Shown one piece after another: positions 5,756 through 13,981 of a DNA stretch of 16,711 bases. The stretch lies in NCBI GenBank assembly GCA_039185235.1, contig JBCDAS010000054.1, forward strand, positions 1 to 16,711. Direction: 5' to 3'. Below the pieces are notes generated by a model, which did no database searches, was not told where the DNA came from, and saw nothing but the letters and a program-made list of their open reading frames with translations. Made by a program: the position numbers and the translations under genes. Each line of letters starts with the position of its first letter. Position 1 is the stretch's first letter. Source of the DNA: Thermohalobaculum sp039185235. GTDB taxonomy: Bacteria; Pseudomonadota; Alphaproteobacteria; Rhodobacterales; Rhodobacteraceae.

Positions 5756-7514
5756 CCGTGGCCTCGGTCTCGACCAGGGCGGGTGATGTGCTCTCGGCCT
5801 CTTCTTTCAGGACCTGATCGAGACCCACTTCGAGTTTGCGTTTGATCCGCTCGGCCTGGCCTTCTTCTTCGGGATCGAAGGAGAGCGCGCGTTTCCACTG
5901 GAACTCCGCCTCGATCTTGCGTCCATTGATCCAGAGCACATCGCCATAGTGGTCATTGATCGTTGGATCCACTGGGCGCAGCTCGACAGCGCGGGCCATA
6001 TGGATCAGCGACTCTTCATACTTGCCGAGGCGGTAGAGCACCCAGCCGAGACTGTCGACGATATAGCCATCATCGGGGCGCTGTTCGACCGCAAGTTCGA
6101 TCATGGATTGCGCTTCTTCCAGATTCACCCGCATCTCGACCCAGCTATAGCCGAGGTAATTCAAGACCAGCGGCTGATCCTTCTCAAGCTCAAGCGCCTG
6201 AAGGAAATCCGCCTCCGCCTTAGGCCATTGCTTGGAGCGTTCATAGGCGATACCGCGTTGGTAGAAGAGTGCCCAATGCCGCTGGACTGGTTCTCCGATC
6301 AGAGCAATCGCACCGTCATAGGCCGTCGCTGCTTCGGCGAATTGGCTCGAGCGTCGCAGCATGTCGCCCAGCGCGAGATGCGCCTCGAGCGCTTCTGGAT
6401 GGCGCAGGACAAGTTCGCGCAAAACGCTGAGACCTTCGTCCAATTCATCTGCATCGCGGAGTGCCTCGGCCCGGCCGATTTGGGCGTCGAGCGCTTCGGG
6501 CACGTCTTCGGGAATGCGGGCATAAGCTTCGATCGCGAGGCCGAATTGCTCGTCCTGAGCCAGGATGTCGCCAACCAGCAACTGCCCCTCGATGAGATCC
6601 GGGTCGAGGTAAACTGCCAGCCGCGCATAGGCGAGCCCGATCAGCCGACTGTTGCCCCGGCTAACGAAGCCCGAGATCGCAAAGAGGGCATCGGCTGCCC
6701 CTTGCTGCGGCGTGGTAATGTCAGCCCCTGGCGTCTTGTTTTGATCGAGAGCCTCTGCCAGCGCTTGGAGCCGAGGGTCTGCAAAGGTCTGCTCCAACCG
6801 ATCTTGGACCATGCTCCGCGCTTGGTCGAGATCGCCTGCGCGTGCCATGGCGCTCGCGCGGGCGCGGATCAGACGGTTGGATCCACCATTGCTGGATGTC
6901 TCGGCGGAACGGCCGAACGCCGCGGCGGCGGCGGCATCATTGCCCGCTGCGGCCTCCATCAACCCGAGGTGATAGGCGGCCAGAAGCTTGCCCAAGGGGC
7001 CGCCTGAGTCTTCTGCCTCCAATCCTTCGAGCATGGGCCGCGCGGCGTCGATCCCGTTGGCGCCATAGGTCGCCCAGGCTTCGATTACCGAGCTCACGAA
7101 GGGGCCATCGCTCGCCCCCTCGGCGCCAAGTTGATCTGCGATCTTCGAATACTTCTCGTTGCGCAGTCCATCAGCGGCGAGGATCAGCAGCCCGAGATGA
7201 TGACCTGGCTGGGTCCGCTCCAACCGCCGGGCAACGACCACGGCCTGGGCGATCTGTCCTGCGCCCACCTGATGCAGCATGGTTTGCTCCATCAGCCGGA
7301 TGTTGTCGGGATCGCGAGCAAGAACGCGCGCATAGAGCCGGGCTGCCTCGGAGATATCGCCGCGCTTTGCGGCTTGCTCAGCGGCAAGATAGGGGCCTGC
7401 AAAGCCCTGAGCGGTGGCAATTTCGGGTGTCGTCGCCAATAGGCCAAGGCTCAATCCCAAGGCGCCTAGGCCGGGAATCGCACGGTAAAAAAGAGCGTTC
7501 AACACAGAGGGCAA
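5739..7514 (-). CDS. Secreted or periplasmic tetratricopeptide-repeat protein
   Basis: A protein of about 591 residues with an N-terminal signal sequence: the hydrophobic core AIPGLGALGLSLGLLA is followed by a likely cleavage site near ATAQG (about residue 36). The rest is helical TPR solenoid, clearest in two blocks. One is near residues 40-115 (AAKRGDISEAARLYARVLARDPDN). The other is the C-terminal block from about 415 to 545 (AEADFLQALELEKDQPLVLNYL, SLGWVLYRLGKYEESLIHMARAVELRPVD). TPR proteins of this kind act as scaffolds in the envelope; no partner can be named. No ATG is available at the start. The frame opens at TTG 7514 just after GAAGGGA, and GTG 7505 is equally possible. It is coupled to ispE downstream. 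Confidence 0.88.
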   Translation of the reverse strand: MPSVLNALFYRAIPGLGALGLSLGLLATTPEIATAQGFAGPYLAAEQAAKRGDISEAARLYARVLARDPDNIRLMEQTMLHQVGAGQIAQAVVVARRLERTQPGHHLGLLILAADGLRNEKYSKIADQLGAEGASDGPFVSSVIEAWATYGANGIDAARPMLEGLEAEDSGGPLGKLLAAYHLGLMEAAAGNDAAAAAAFGRSAETSSNGGSNRLIRARASAMARAGDLDQARSMVQDRLEQTFADPRLQALAEALDQNKTPGADITTPQQGAADALFAISGFVSRGNSRLIGLAYARLAVYLDPDLIEGQLLVGDILAQDEQFGLAIEAYARIPEDVPEALDAQIGRAEALRDADELDEGLSVLRELVLRHPEALEAHLALGDMLRRSSQFAEAATAYDGAIALIGEPVQRHWALFYQRGIAYERSKQWPKAEADFLQALELEKDQPLVLNYLGYSWVEMRVNLEEAQSMIELAVEQRPDDGYIVDSLGWVLYRLGKYEESLIHMARAVELRPVDPTINDHYGDVLWINGRKIEAEFQWKRALSFDPEEEGQAERIKRKLEVGLDQVLKEEAESTSPALVETEATDGDGG

Positions 7515-7549
7515 TCCCTTCGTTTTGGTGCTTTTTCCTTCAACTCAGA

Positions 7550-7590
7550 GAGTCTTATGATGGAATCAACCGGTTGAAAACCGGAGAGTT
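7550..7590 (-). promoter_or_regulatory. Short intergenic stretch with palindrome between the Ntn hydrolase and TPR genes
   Basis: The 111 bp between the Ntn hydrolase stop (7626) and the TPR start (7514) contain the palindrome CAACCGGTTG. On the minus strand there is also a 6-bp hairpin CCGGTT-TTC-AACCGG. This could be a weak terminator of the ccmAB-hydrolase transcript or part of the TPR promoter. No T-run or clear -35/-10 pair is seen. Confidence 0.3.
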
Positions 7591-7625
7591 CACACGCTTC
7601 CACCCAGTGGCGGCAATATCACGGA

Positions 7626-8621
7626 TTAGGGATCGAGCTGGGCTTGGGTGAGTTGGGTCACCCGATTTGGCCCCTCATATCCGGCAATTGCGAGCCCTCC
7701 CTCCCAATCGAGACGCATGGCGAGCCGGGTATGGGGGTTGAGAATCGGCTCTGGCAGGGCGGTGAGATCGGGTGGTTCGGTCAGATTGCCCGCCATCTCG
7801 TGGCGCAGAAGGCTGTCATAGCCCCGCGCACGCCAGCGGCTTGGGCCGGCCGGGGTCAGGCTGGCGAAATGGTTTGCAGCCACGGGAGCGGCGGTTGCCG
7901 CTTCGGTTTCGGTGCGCTCGATGACGGTCGCGGCGCCGTTGGGGCCTGCCAGGGTGAAGATCGCCGGGGCGGCCAGCGGTGCCTCGGTCAGGGTCGCAAC
8001 GGCTGTGTCATAGTCGGGAACGGTCTCGAAGACCTGGCGCAGGAGATGCATGGGCGGCAGGCCCGGATTGCGGAACAGTTTGATCTTACTCCCCAGCCAG
8101 GCGCCTGCCCGGCCAAACCGGGTCATCGGTTGCGGAGCTTGGTTCATCGAGATCAGGAACCGCCCAGGGGCCGAGCCATGCAGGATGCCTGCGAGCCCTG
8201 GCCAGGTCGCCGTGATCCAAGGGCCCGCGGGACTTTGCAATCGGACGATCTCGATCCGGTGGCCGATACCCTTGAAGGGCCAGTCGAGAGTGCGAAACAG
8301 GACGGGCGCTTCGCCGGGGAAGACCCGCGCGGTGCATCCGGCCTCATAAGACAGCGCGAAGGCGATCGCGCCGGGGCGGCCCATGGCCCGTTTGGTCGCC
8401 TCAATCTCAGCCAGGTAAGGATCGCCGATCCGCGCCAGATGCCGCTGCGCGAGCCGGTCCGCCGGACCAAGAAAGGGGCGGATCAGCGTGCCCAAGGGAC
8501 CAAAGCCATGGATCACAGCGTCCATCAGGCCCTCGGCGCCTTCGATATTGTTCAGCGAATAGGAGCCAAGTCCTCCGGGGCCCGGATCGCGCACCGGGAT
8601 CTCGGGCAGCTCAGCGGGCAT
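7626..8621 (-). CDS. Acid ceramidase/NAAA-like Ntn hydrolase (C45-type)
   Basis: A 331-residue protein with the marks of the acid ceramidase / N-acylethanolamine acid amidase / C45 acyltransferase branch of Ntn hydrolases. The putative nucleophile is Cys96 in YEAG-CTARVF; in this fold the enzyme cuts itself just before that Cys so that it becomes the new N-terminus. RTLDWPF (110-116) matches the conserved RNLDF/W strand. Asn160 (SMNQAP) and Asn250 (AANHFASL) fit the oxyanion and binding positions. These enzymes cleave linear amide bonds, often of acylated amines; the substrate here is unknown. There is no signal peptide, so a cytoplasmic location is likely. The start is ATG 8621, inside the last codons of ccmB (11-bp overlap), so it is translated with ccmAB. 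Confidence 0.78.
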   Translation of the reverse strand: MPAELPEIPVRDPGPGGLGSYSLNNIEGAEGLMDAVIHGFGPLGTLIRPFLGPADRLAQRHLARIGDPYLAEIEATKRAMGRPGAIAFALSYEAGCTARVFPGEAPVLFRTLDWPFKGIGHRIEIVRLQSPAGPWITATWPGLAGILHGSAPGRFLISMNQAPQPMTRFGRAGAWLGSKIKLFRNPGLPPMHLLRQVFETVPDYDTAVATLTEAPLAAPAIFTLAGPNGAATVIERTETEAATAAPVAANHFASLTPAGPSRWRARGYDSLLRHEMAGNLTEPPDLTALPEPILNPHTRLAMRLDWEGGLAIAGYEGPNRVTQLTQAQLDP

Positions 8622-9276
8622 TGATCCGCAGTGCCGCTGCGGCGGCAAAAGGCGTTAGCGCCGCGGCGAACAAGGTCAGCGCGCCGAGGAGGCCCATGGC
8701 GGGCCAGGGGGACAGGTCAAGCAAAGCATTCTCCACAGTACGCGCTCCGAAGATCAGGGTTGGGATATAAAGTGGGAGCACGAGGACCGAGAGCAAGAGG
8801 CCACCGCGCCGAACGCCGACGGCAATTGCGGCCCCAACCGCGCCGATGAGGCTCAGCGCCGGGGTGCCGATCGCCATGGCCAGGGTTAGGATCAGCACGG
8901 GATCAACACCTAGCCCCAGCATCCCGCCCAAGAGGGGGGCAACCACTGTCATGGGCACCCCTGTCGTCAGCCAATGGGCAAAGGCTTTGATCAGAACGAT
9001 CTGCTCCAAAGGGATCGGCGCGAGCATCAATTGGTCGAGCGAGCCATCCTCGAAATCTGCCTGGAAAAGGCGGTCGAGGCTGAGAAGAGCGGCGAGTAAA
9101 GCGGCGATCCAGAGAACGCCGCCCGCGATACGGGTCAGCGTTGCGGGCTCCTTCCCGACGCCGAGCGGGACTAAAATCACAGTCAGCACGAAGAAGGCCA
9201 GGGCAATCCCTCCCCCGCCGCCGAGGCGCAGGGCAAGCCGCAGATCGCGGGTGATCAGGGCTGCAATCGCTCTCAT
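8611..9276 (-). CDS. ccmB: Haem exporter permease CcmB
   Basis: A 221-residue polytopic inner-membrane protein with about six hydrophobic segments (near residues 21-42, 50-68, 100-122, 130-155, 160-178 and 193-214). The family motif FEDGSLDQL is at 75-83, just after the second segment, and PLGVG is near 37. CcmB is the permease of the CcmAB ABC unit of System I cytochrome c maturation. That unit powers release of haem-loaded CcmE from CcmC. The ATG at 9276 overlaps the ccmA stop as TGATG; a GTG one codon earlier is possible. The expected partner ccmC does not follow in this window. Confidence 0.93.
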   Translation of the reverse strand: MRAIAALITRDLRLALRLGGGGGIALAFFVLTVILVPLGVGKEPATLTRIAGGVLWIAALLAALLSLDRLFQADFEDGSLDQLMLAPIPLEQIVLIKAFAHWLTTGVPMTVVAPLLGGMLGLGVDPVLILTLAMAIGTPALSLIGAVGAAIAVGVRRGGLLLSVLVLPLYIPTLIFGARTVENALLDLSPWPAMGLLGALTLFAAALTPFAAAAALRINAR

Positions 9277-9938
9277 CACCAGGCGCCTTCTAGGAACGGA
9301 TCGGCTTCGACACCCTGGGTGGGGGTGGACAGGGGCTCCATTTCCAGCGTCTTGATCTGGCCGAGGCCAAGATCTTCATGGCTGGCGATCAGGGCGAGGC
9401 CGCCCTTGGCCAAATGCTCGCGGACAAGTTCGGCAATCTGTGCCTTTGCCGATTGGTCCAGCGAGACGGTCGGTTCATCGAGCAGCCAGAGCGGTCTCTC
9501 AGCCACCAGCAAACGCGCAAGGCCGAGGCGGCGTTTCTGCCCTGCTGAGCATTCTGCCACCCGCCGGTCACTGATCCGATCCAGGCCAAAGCGTTGGAGG
9601 ATCAGGGGGATAGGCAGACCCGGCGCCCCGCTGATTGCGCTCCATAATGCGAGATTGTCGATGATTGAGAGGGCTGGTTTGATCGCGTCGAGATGCCCGG
9701 CATAGGCGATCTTCTCCTGATAGGCCGCGCGATCCTGGCCGAGATCCCGGTCGCCGAGGCGGACCTGGCCGGAGATAGGCGGCAAGAGCCCCGAGAGCAC
9801 GCGCAAAAGGGTCGATTTGCCAACGCCGTTAGGTCCGCGAAGGAGGGCGACTTCGCCGGGGTTCAGACGCAAGTTGAGATCGGTGAACACCAGCCTCCCG
9901 GCGCGTCTACAGGCAAGATTTGAGATCTCCAGATCCAT
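9276..9938 (-). CDS. ccmA: Haem exporter ATP-binding protein CcmA
   Basis: A 220-residue ABC ATPase, the usual size for CcmA (HelA in Rhodobacter). Walker A is GPNGVGKST at 35-43. The signature is CSAGQKRRLGLARLL at 130-144, where Cys replaces the usual Leu of LSAGQ. Walker B is LWLLDEP at 150-156, with the D-loop VSLD following. The segment AYAGHLDAIKPALSIIDNL (78-96) is typical of CcmA. It pairs with CcmB to energise haem handling in cytochrome c biogenesis. ATG 9938 is preceded by AGGA at a suitable distance. It heads the ccmA-ccmB-hydrolase transcript and is divergent from acnA, with 210 bp between the starts. Confidence 0.94.
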   Translation of the reverse strand: MDLEISNLACRRAGRLVFTDLNLRLNPGEVALLRGPNGVGKSTLLRVLSGLLPPISGQVRLGDRDLGQDRAAYQEKIAYAGHLDAIKPALSIIDNLALWSAISGAPGLPIPLILQRFGLDRISDRRVAECSAGQKRRLGLARLLVAERPLWLLDEPTVSLDQSAKAQIAELVREHLAKGGLALIASHEDLGLGQIKTLEMEPLSTPTQGVEADPFLEGAW

Positions 9939-10148
9939 TGGCCCGTCCTAGTCGCTCTGTATCGAAATGCAAACCCTGGCGCAGAGCGTGGAGTTTCGCG
10001 TTTCTGTCCGTGGAGGGCTTGAACACCGTAAAATAATTCTACATACCTCTTTAGATAATCTTTTGACATGGATGCATGAGTTGAAAGGCCATCTGGTCGA
10101 TTCGATGATAGCTTGTTGCACCGCACACGATCCGCAGGAGGACCCGCC
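9939..10148. promoter_or_regulatory. AT-rich divergent control region between ccmA and acnA
   Basis: 210 bp holding the promoters of both genes. The stretch 10025-10069 is strongly AT-rich against the GC-rich background. It contains TAGATAATC with the small palindrome AGAT-A-ATCT (10053-10061 region) and a TTGACA at 10063-10068. No -10 at normal spacing follows that TTGACA, so I do not assign a sigma-70 promoter. On the minus strand a TAGAAT is present without a good -35. Regulation of acnA by iron or redox would be plausible, but no operator was identified. Confidence 0.45.
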
Positions 10149-12839
10149 ATGACAGTAACCGTCGGTACTGACACAGCCAACACCCGTCGCGAGATGACGA
10201 TCGGGGGCAAGACCTATGCCTATTACTCGATCCCCGCTGCCGAGGCAGCCGGGTTGGGTGAATTCTCGAACCTGCCAGCGGCGCTCAAGGTTGTGCTCGA
10301 GAACATGCTGCGGTTCGAAGATGGCAAGACGGTGGATGTCGAGGACATCAAAGCGTTCTCGGAATGGGGGGCCAATGGCGGCAAGAACCCACGGGAGATT
10401 GCGTATCGTCCGGCGCGGGTTCTGATGCAGGACTTTACTGGCGTCCCTGCGGTCGTCGACCTCGCGGCCATGCGCGATGCAATGGTGGCGCTGGGGGGCG
10501 ATCCGGAGAAGATCAACCCGCTGAACCCGGTGGATCTGGTGATCGATCACTCGGTTATGGTCGACGAGTTTGGCAATCCGCGGGCCTTTCAGCTGAATGT
10601 CGAGCGCGAGTATGAGCGCAATGGCGAGCGCTACCAGTTCCTCAAATGGGGCCAAGAAGCCTTTGACAATTTCCGCGTGGTGCCGCCGGGCACGGGCATC
10701 TGCCATCAGGTGAACCTGGAATACCTTGCCCAGACGGTCTGGAGTGACAAGGATCAGAACGGGGTTGAGGTGGCGTATCCGGACACGCTTGTAGGCACGG
10801 ATAGCCACACGACCATGGTCAACGGCATGGCGGTCCTCGGCTGGGGTGTTGGCGGGATCGAGGCGGAGGCTGCGATGCTGGGCCAGCCGGTCTCGATGCT
10901 GATCCCGGAGGTTGTCGGCTTCAAACTGACCGGCGCGCTGAAAGAAGGCGTGACGGCGACTGACCTCGTGCTCCGTGTGGTCGAGATGCTGCGGATCCAC
11001 GGCGTGGTCGGTAAATTCGTCGAGTTCTATGGTGACGGGCTGGATGGCCTGCCGCTGGCCGACCGGGCAACGATTGGCAATATGGCGCCGGAATACGGTG
11101 CCACCTGTGGCTTCTTCCCGGTCGATGGTGAGACCTTGCGTTACTTGCGGATATCGGGCCGCGATGAGGACCGGATCGCGCTGGTCGAGGCCTATGCCAA
11201 GGAGAACGGGTTCTGGCGGGGTCCGGACTATGATCCGATCTATTCTTCGACACTGGAGCTGGACATGTCCTCGGTCCAACCGGCGATCTCTGGCCCGAAA
11301 CGCCCGCAGGATCGGATCTTGCTGAAGGACGCGAAATCGACCTTTGCGGGCCATATGGACAGCGAGTTCAAGCGCCCGATGGGCAAGCAAATCGCGGTTG
11401 AAGGCGAGGATTTCACGGTCGAGAGCGGCTCGGTCGTAATTGCCGCGATCACATCCTGTACCAATACCTCAAACCCCTACGTGATGATCGGCGCTGGCCT
11501 GGTGGCGCGCAAAGCCCGGGCGCTGGGACTGGACAGCAAACCTTGGGTGAAGACCTCGCTGGCGCCGGGCTCTCAGGTGGTCAGCGCTTATCTCGAAGCC
11601 GCTGGGCTGCAACAGGATCTAGATGCCCTCGGGTTTAATCTCGTGGGCTATGGCTGCACCACCTGCATTGGCAATTCAGGTCCACTGCCGGAGGCGATCT
11701 CGAAGGCGGTGAATGAGGGGGATCTGGTCGCAACCTCGGTCCTCTCGGGCAACCGGAACTTCGAGGGGCGGGTGAACCCGGATGTCCGGGCCAACTATCT
11801 CGCCTCACCGCCCCTGGTCGTGGCTTATGCGATTGCGGGCTCGATGAATATTGACATCACGACCGAGGCGATTGGTCAGGATCAGAGCGGCAATGACGTC
11901 TTCCTCAAGGACATCTGGCCAACCCAGCAAGAGATCGCAGAACTGGTCGAACAGACGGTCACACGTGAGGCGTTCCTGACCAAATACGCCGATGTCTTCA
12001 AAGGCGACGATCAGTGGCGCGACATCGCAACGACCGAGAGCCTGACTTACGATTGGCCGACCACCTCGACCTATGTACAGAACCCGCCTTACTTCGAGGG
12101 CATGGGCCACGAGATCGGCGAGATCACGAATGTCGAGGGCGCGCGGATCCTGGCGCTTTTGGGCGACTCGATCACGACGGACCACATCTCGCCTGCAGGG
12201 TCGTTCAAGAAGGAGCACCCGGCGGGCAGATATCTGGAGGACCGCCAAGTCGCCCCGCGGGACTTCAACTCCTATGGCTCACGTCGGGGCAATCATCAGA
12301 TCATGATGCGCGGCACATTTGCCAATATCCGCATCAAGAATGAGATGCTGGAAGGGGTCGAGGGTGGATACTCCAAGGGCCCCGATGGCGGCCAAACCTC
12401 GATCTACGAGGCGGCAATGGCCTATCAGTCCCAAGGCGTGCCGCTGGTGGTGATCGCCGGTTCGCAATACGGCTCAGGCTCCTCGCGCGACTGGGCGGCG
12501 AAGGGGACCGCGCTTCTGGGCATCAAGGCAGTGATCGCGGAGAGCTTTGAGCGGATCCACCGCTCCAACCTCGTTGGCATGGGCGTCCTGCCCTTCGAGT
12601 TCACCGGTGGGGATAGCCGCAAATCGCTGGGCCTGACCGGGGACGAGACCGTCTCGATCTACGACCTCGATGGCGAGATCACTCCGCGCCAGACGTGCCG
12701 CGCGACGATCACCTACGCCGACGGGACGACCAAGGAGATCGACCTCCTCTGCCGGATCGATACCGAGGTGGAGATCGACTACGTGAAAAACGGCGGCGTC
12801 CTGCACTATGTGCTACGGAACTTGGCGCAGGCCGCTTAA
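10149..12839 (+). CDS. acnA: Aconitate hydratase A
   Basis: An 896-residue aconitase that interconverts citrate and isocitrate in the TCA cycle. The three cysteines binding the 4Fe-4S cluster are at 437 (ITSCTNTSNP), 503 and 506 (GYGCTTCIGNSG), matching 435, 501 and 504 of E. coli AcnA. The substrate loop YGSGSSRDWAAKG in the C-terminal swivel domain is intact, as are DSHTTMVNG and LVGTDS in the N-terminal part. The start is ATG 10149, seven bases after AGGAGG, and the in-frame start at 10113 has no such support. The stop TAA 12837-12839 overlaps the stop of the convergent gene. Confidence 0.97.
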   Translation: MTVTVGTDTANTRREMTIGGKTYAYYSIPAAEAAGLGEFSNLPAALKVVLENMLRFEDGKTVDVEDIKAFSEWGANGGKNPREIAYRPARVLMQDFTGVPAVVDLAAMRDAMVALGGDPEKINPLNPVDLVIDHSVMVDEFGNPRAFQLNVEREYERNGERYQFLKWGQEAFDNFRVVPPGTGICHQVNLEYLAQTVWSDKDQNGVEVAYPDTLVGTDSHTTMVNGMAVLGWGVGGIEAEAAMLGQPVSMLIPEVVGFKLTGALKEGVTATDLVLRVVEMLRIHGVVGKFVEFYGDGLDGLPLADRATIGNMAPEYGATCGFFPVDGETLRYLRISGRDEDRIALVEAYAKENGFWRGPDYDPIYSSTLELDMSSVQPAISGPKRPQDRILLKDAKSTFAGHMDSEFKRPMGKQIAVEGEDFTVESGSVVIAAITSCTNTSNPYVMIGAGLVARKARALGLDSKPWVKTSLAPGSQVVSAYLEAAGLQQDLDALGFNLVGYGCTTCIGNSGPLPEAISKAVNEGDLVATSVLSGNRNFEGRVNPDVRANYLASPPLVVAYAIAGSMNIDITTEAIGQDQSGNDVFLKDIWPTQQEIAELVEQTVTREAFLTKYADVFKGDDQWRDIATTESLTYDWPTTSTYVQNPPYFEGMGHEIGEITNVEGARILALLGDSITTDHISPAGSFKKEHPAGRYLEDRQVAPRDFNSYGSRRGNHQIMMRGTFANIRIKNEMLEGVEGGYSKGPDGGQTSIYEAAMAYQSQGVPLVVIAGSQYGSGSSRDWAAKGTALLGIKAVIAESFERIHRSNLVGMGVLPFEFTGGDSRKSLGLTGDETVSIYDLDGEITPRQTCRATITYADGTTKEIDLLCRIDTEVEIDYVKNGGVLHYVLRNLAQAA

Positions 12840-13372
12840 TTGGCTTTGCGCTTTCGGAAGATGCTCTGGCTCTTCGGAGCATCTCCCCATTCTTTGTAAA
12901 ATGCCTCGCAGGTTGAGTGTGTCCGGCTCAAGTTTGCGGTGCGCGCTTGACGATCATCGCCTTCGAATTCGATCAGTGTTGCCACCTGATCAAAGTCCCT
13001 GAAGTCCGAGATGATCAGGGGCCAAAGAAACTCTCGGACAATCTTCTTGTCGACGCTGCCCCTCCGCACTCGGTCCATCATGATCTCGTGGCGATTGAGG
13101 ACATCCAGAACGTTGTTCCGCGTCTCGAAGAGCTCAGCCTGGGTTTCATCGCTCAACGCAACTTCGTCGGCCTTTTGCCTCTTCAAAGCGACTTTTGCCT
13201 GGCGTCGCTTCTCGGTAAAGCTGCGGTCAAGTGTGTCATCAACGAACTGGTGGGCTGATTTAATCCTTTCGTTTCTGTGGCTTAAGAGATAAACGCCTAT
13301 TGTCGTTATGAAACCCCCTACAATCGTGCCAATGAATGCGCCCAGCAATCCGTTCCAAAATTCCGGTCCCAT
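12836..13372 (-). CDS. DUF4760-like protein with one N-terminal membrane segment
   Basis: A 178-residue protein. One transmembrane helix (about residues 6-30, FWNGLLGAFIGTIVGGFITTIGVYLL) is followed by a charged cytoplasmic part. A coiled-coil-like stretch (DRSFTEKRRQAKVALKRQKADE) precedes ETRNNVLDVLNRHEIMMDRVRRGSVDKKIVREFLWPLIISDF, which resembles the DUF4760 pattern of one helix carrying a small conserved core. That assignment is by eye. The function is unknown. ATG 13372 has AGGAAGAG three bases upstream. By eye the gene is less GC-rich than its neighbours, which may point to later arrival. It follows the secreted-protein gene by 13 bp, so the two form an operon. Its stop shares the TTAA palindrome with the acnA stop. 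Confidence 0.72.
   Translation of the reverse strand: MGPEFWNGLLGAFIGTIVGGFITTIGVYLLSHRNERIKSAHQFVDDTLDRSFTEKRRQAKVALKRQKADEVALSDETQAELFETRNNVLDVLNRHEIMMDRVRRGSVDKKIVREFLWPLIISDFRDFDQVATLIEFEGDDRQARTANLSRTHSTCEAFYKEWGDAPKSQSIFRKRKAN
12859..12884. terminator. Hairpin beyond acnA, inside the 3' end of the convergent gene
   Basis: AGATGCTC and GAGCATCT form a perfect 8-bp stem around a 10-nt loop, starting 20 bases after the acnA stop. Because the convergent gene ends inside acnA's stop codon, any acnA terminator must lie inside that neighbour's coding sequence, and this hairpin is the first candidate. There is no strong T-run after it. Confidence 0.4.
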
Positions 13373-13385
13373 AGTCTCTTCCTGT

Positions 13386-13895
13386 TCAAGAAATACAAGC
13401 CTCCCAAGGCAGCCGCGCGTCACCGATCCGGTCGAAGCTGGCTATGTAGGTCTTCCCCGTCTCGATCTGCACGCGCAGTTCCGCGCCTTCGATCTCGCTG
13501 CCGGAGATCATGGTCTGACCGTTTGAGGAACTCTCAAGCGTGTCGTCCACATCGATGGTGAAGACGACATTGCCCTTGGCCGGGATGGTCGAGAGGCTCA
13601 GCACCGCCGTACTATCGCCATCGGTGATCTCGCCTGCCGATTGCACGTTCTCCCCGCCTGCAATGATCTGGAAGGGCTGGAAGACATTCACGCCTGCCCC
13701 GCTGCCGGTTGTGTCAAAGATCAGGCCGGCGGGCGAGGTGGAGAGGTCGATCGTCACCTCCAGCGGGCCGGTCGGGCAGGCCGATGTATTGACGATCCGG
13801 AACCGGTCTTTCGGGGCGCCCTCGACAAACTCAGCCGTGATGTCGGCCTGAGCTGGGAGCGCGAGCAGAGTGAGAAGCAGGGCGGGTCTGAGCAT
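13386..13895 (-). CDS. Secreted protein, possibly of the 'aggregation factor core' type
   Basis: A 169-residue protein with a clear signal peptide (MLRPALLLTLLALPAQA, cut before Asp18). The mature part is acidic, beta-rich and full of Ser, Thr and Gly (for example TSPAGLIFDTTGSGAGVNVF). Two cysteines, 40 and 167, could close one disulphide. The make-up recalls roseobacter proteins annotated as aggregation factor core, but that is a weak memory-based comparison and no function is claimed. The start is ATG 13895, four bases after GGAGGT, not the ATG at 13907 that the longer frame would use. It is the first gene of a two-gene operon with the DUF4760-like membrane protein, and is divergent from tenA. 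Confidence 0.75.
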   Translation of the reverse strand: MLRPALLLTLLALPAQADITAEFVEGAPKDRFRIVNTSACPTGPLEVTIDLSTSPAGLIFDTTGSGAGVNVFQPFQIIAGGENVQSAGEITDGDSTAVLSLSTIPAKGNVVFTIDVDDTLESSSNGQTMISGSEIEGAELRVQIETGKTYIASFDRIGDARLPWEACIS

Positions 13896-13981
13896 GGGCA
13901 CCTCCATAGATCTCTCGAAATAGAGGGCACGCGGCTTTGGTCAAAACGTCGCTTTGGGCGCGTTTGGGGAAAAGCGTCGCG

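Noticed and set aside
5949..7007. Plus-strand frame of 352 codons opposite the TPR gene
   Set aside because: It is a shadow of the TPR coding sequence, with no Shine-Dalgarno and no recognisable domain.
7644..8624. Plus-strand frame of 326 codons opposite the Ntn hydrolase
   Set aside because: The minus-strand frame shows the Ntn hydrolase motifs; the plus-strand frame shows none.
10063..10068. TTGACA as the -35 of an acnA promoter
   Set aside because: No acceptable -10 hexamer occurs 15-19 bases downstream.
9948..11390. Long minus-strand reading frame (480 codons) antisense to acnA
   Set aside because: It lies opposite the conserved aconitase gene, resembles no family, and is rich in Arg, His and Pro as expected for a shadow frame in GC-rich DNA.
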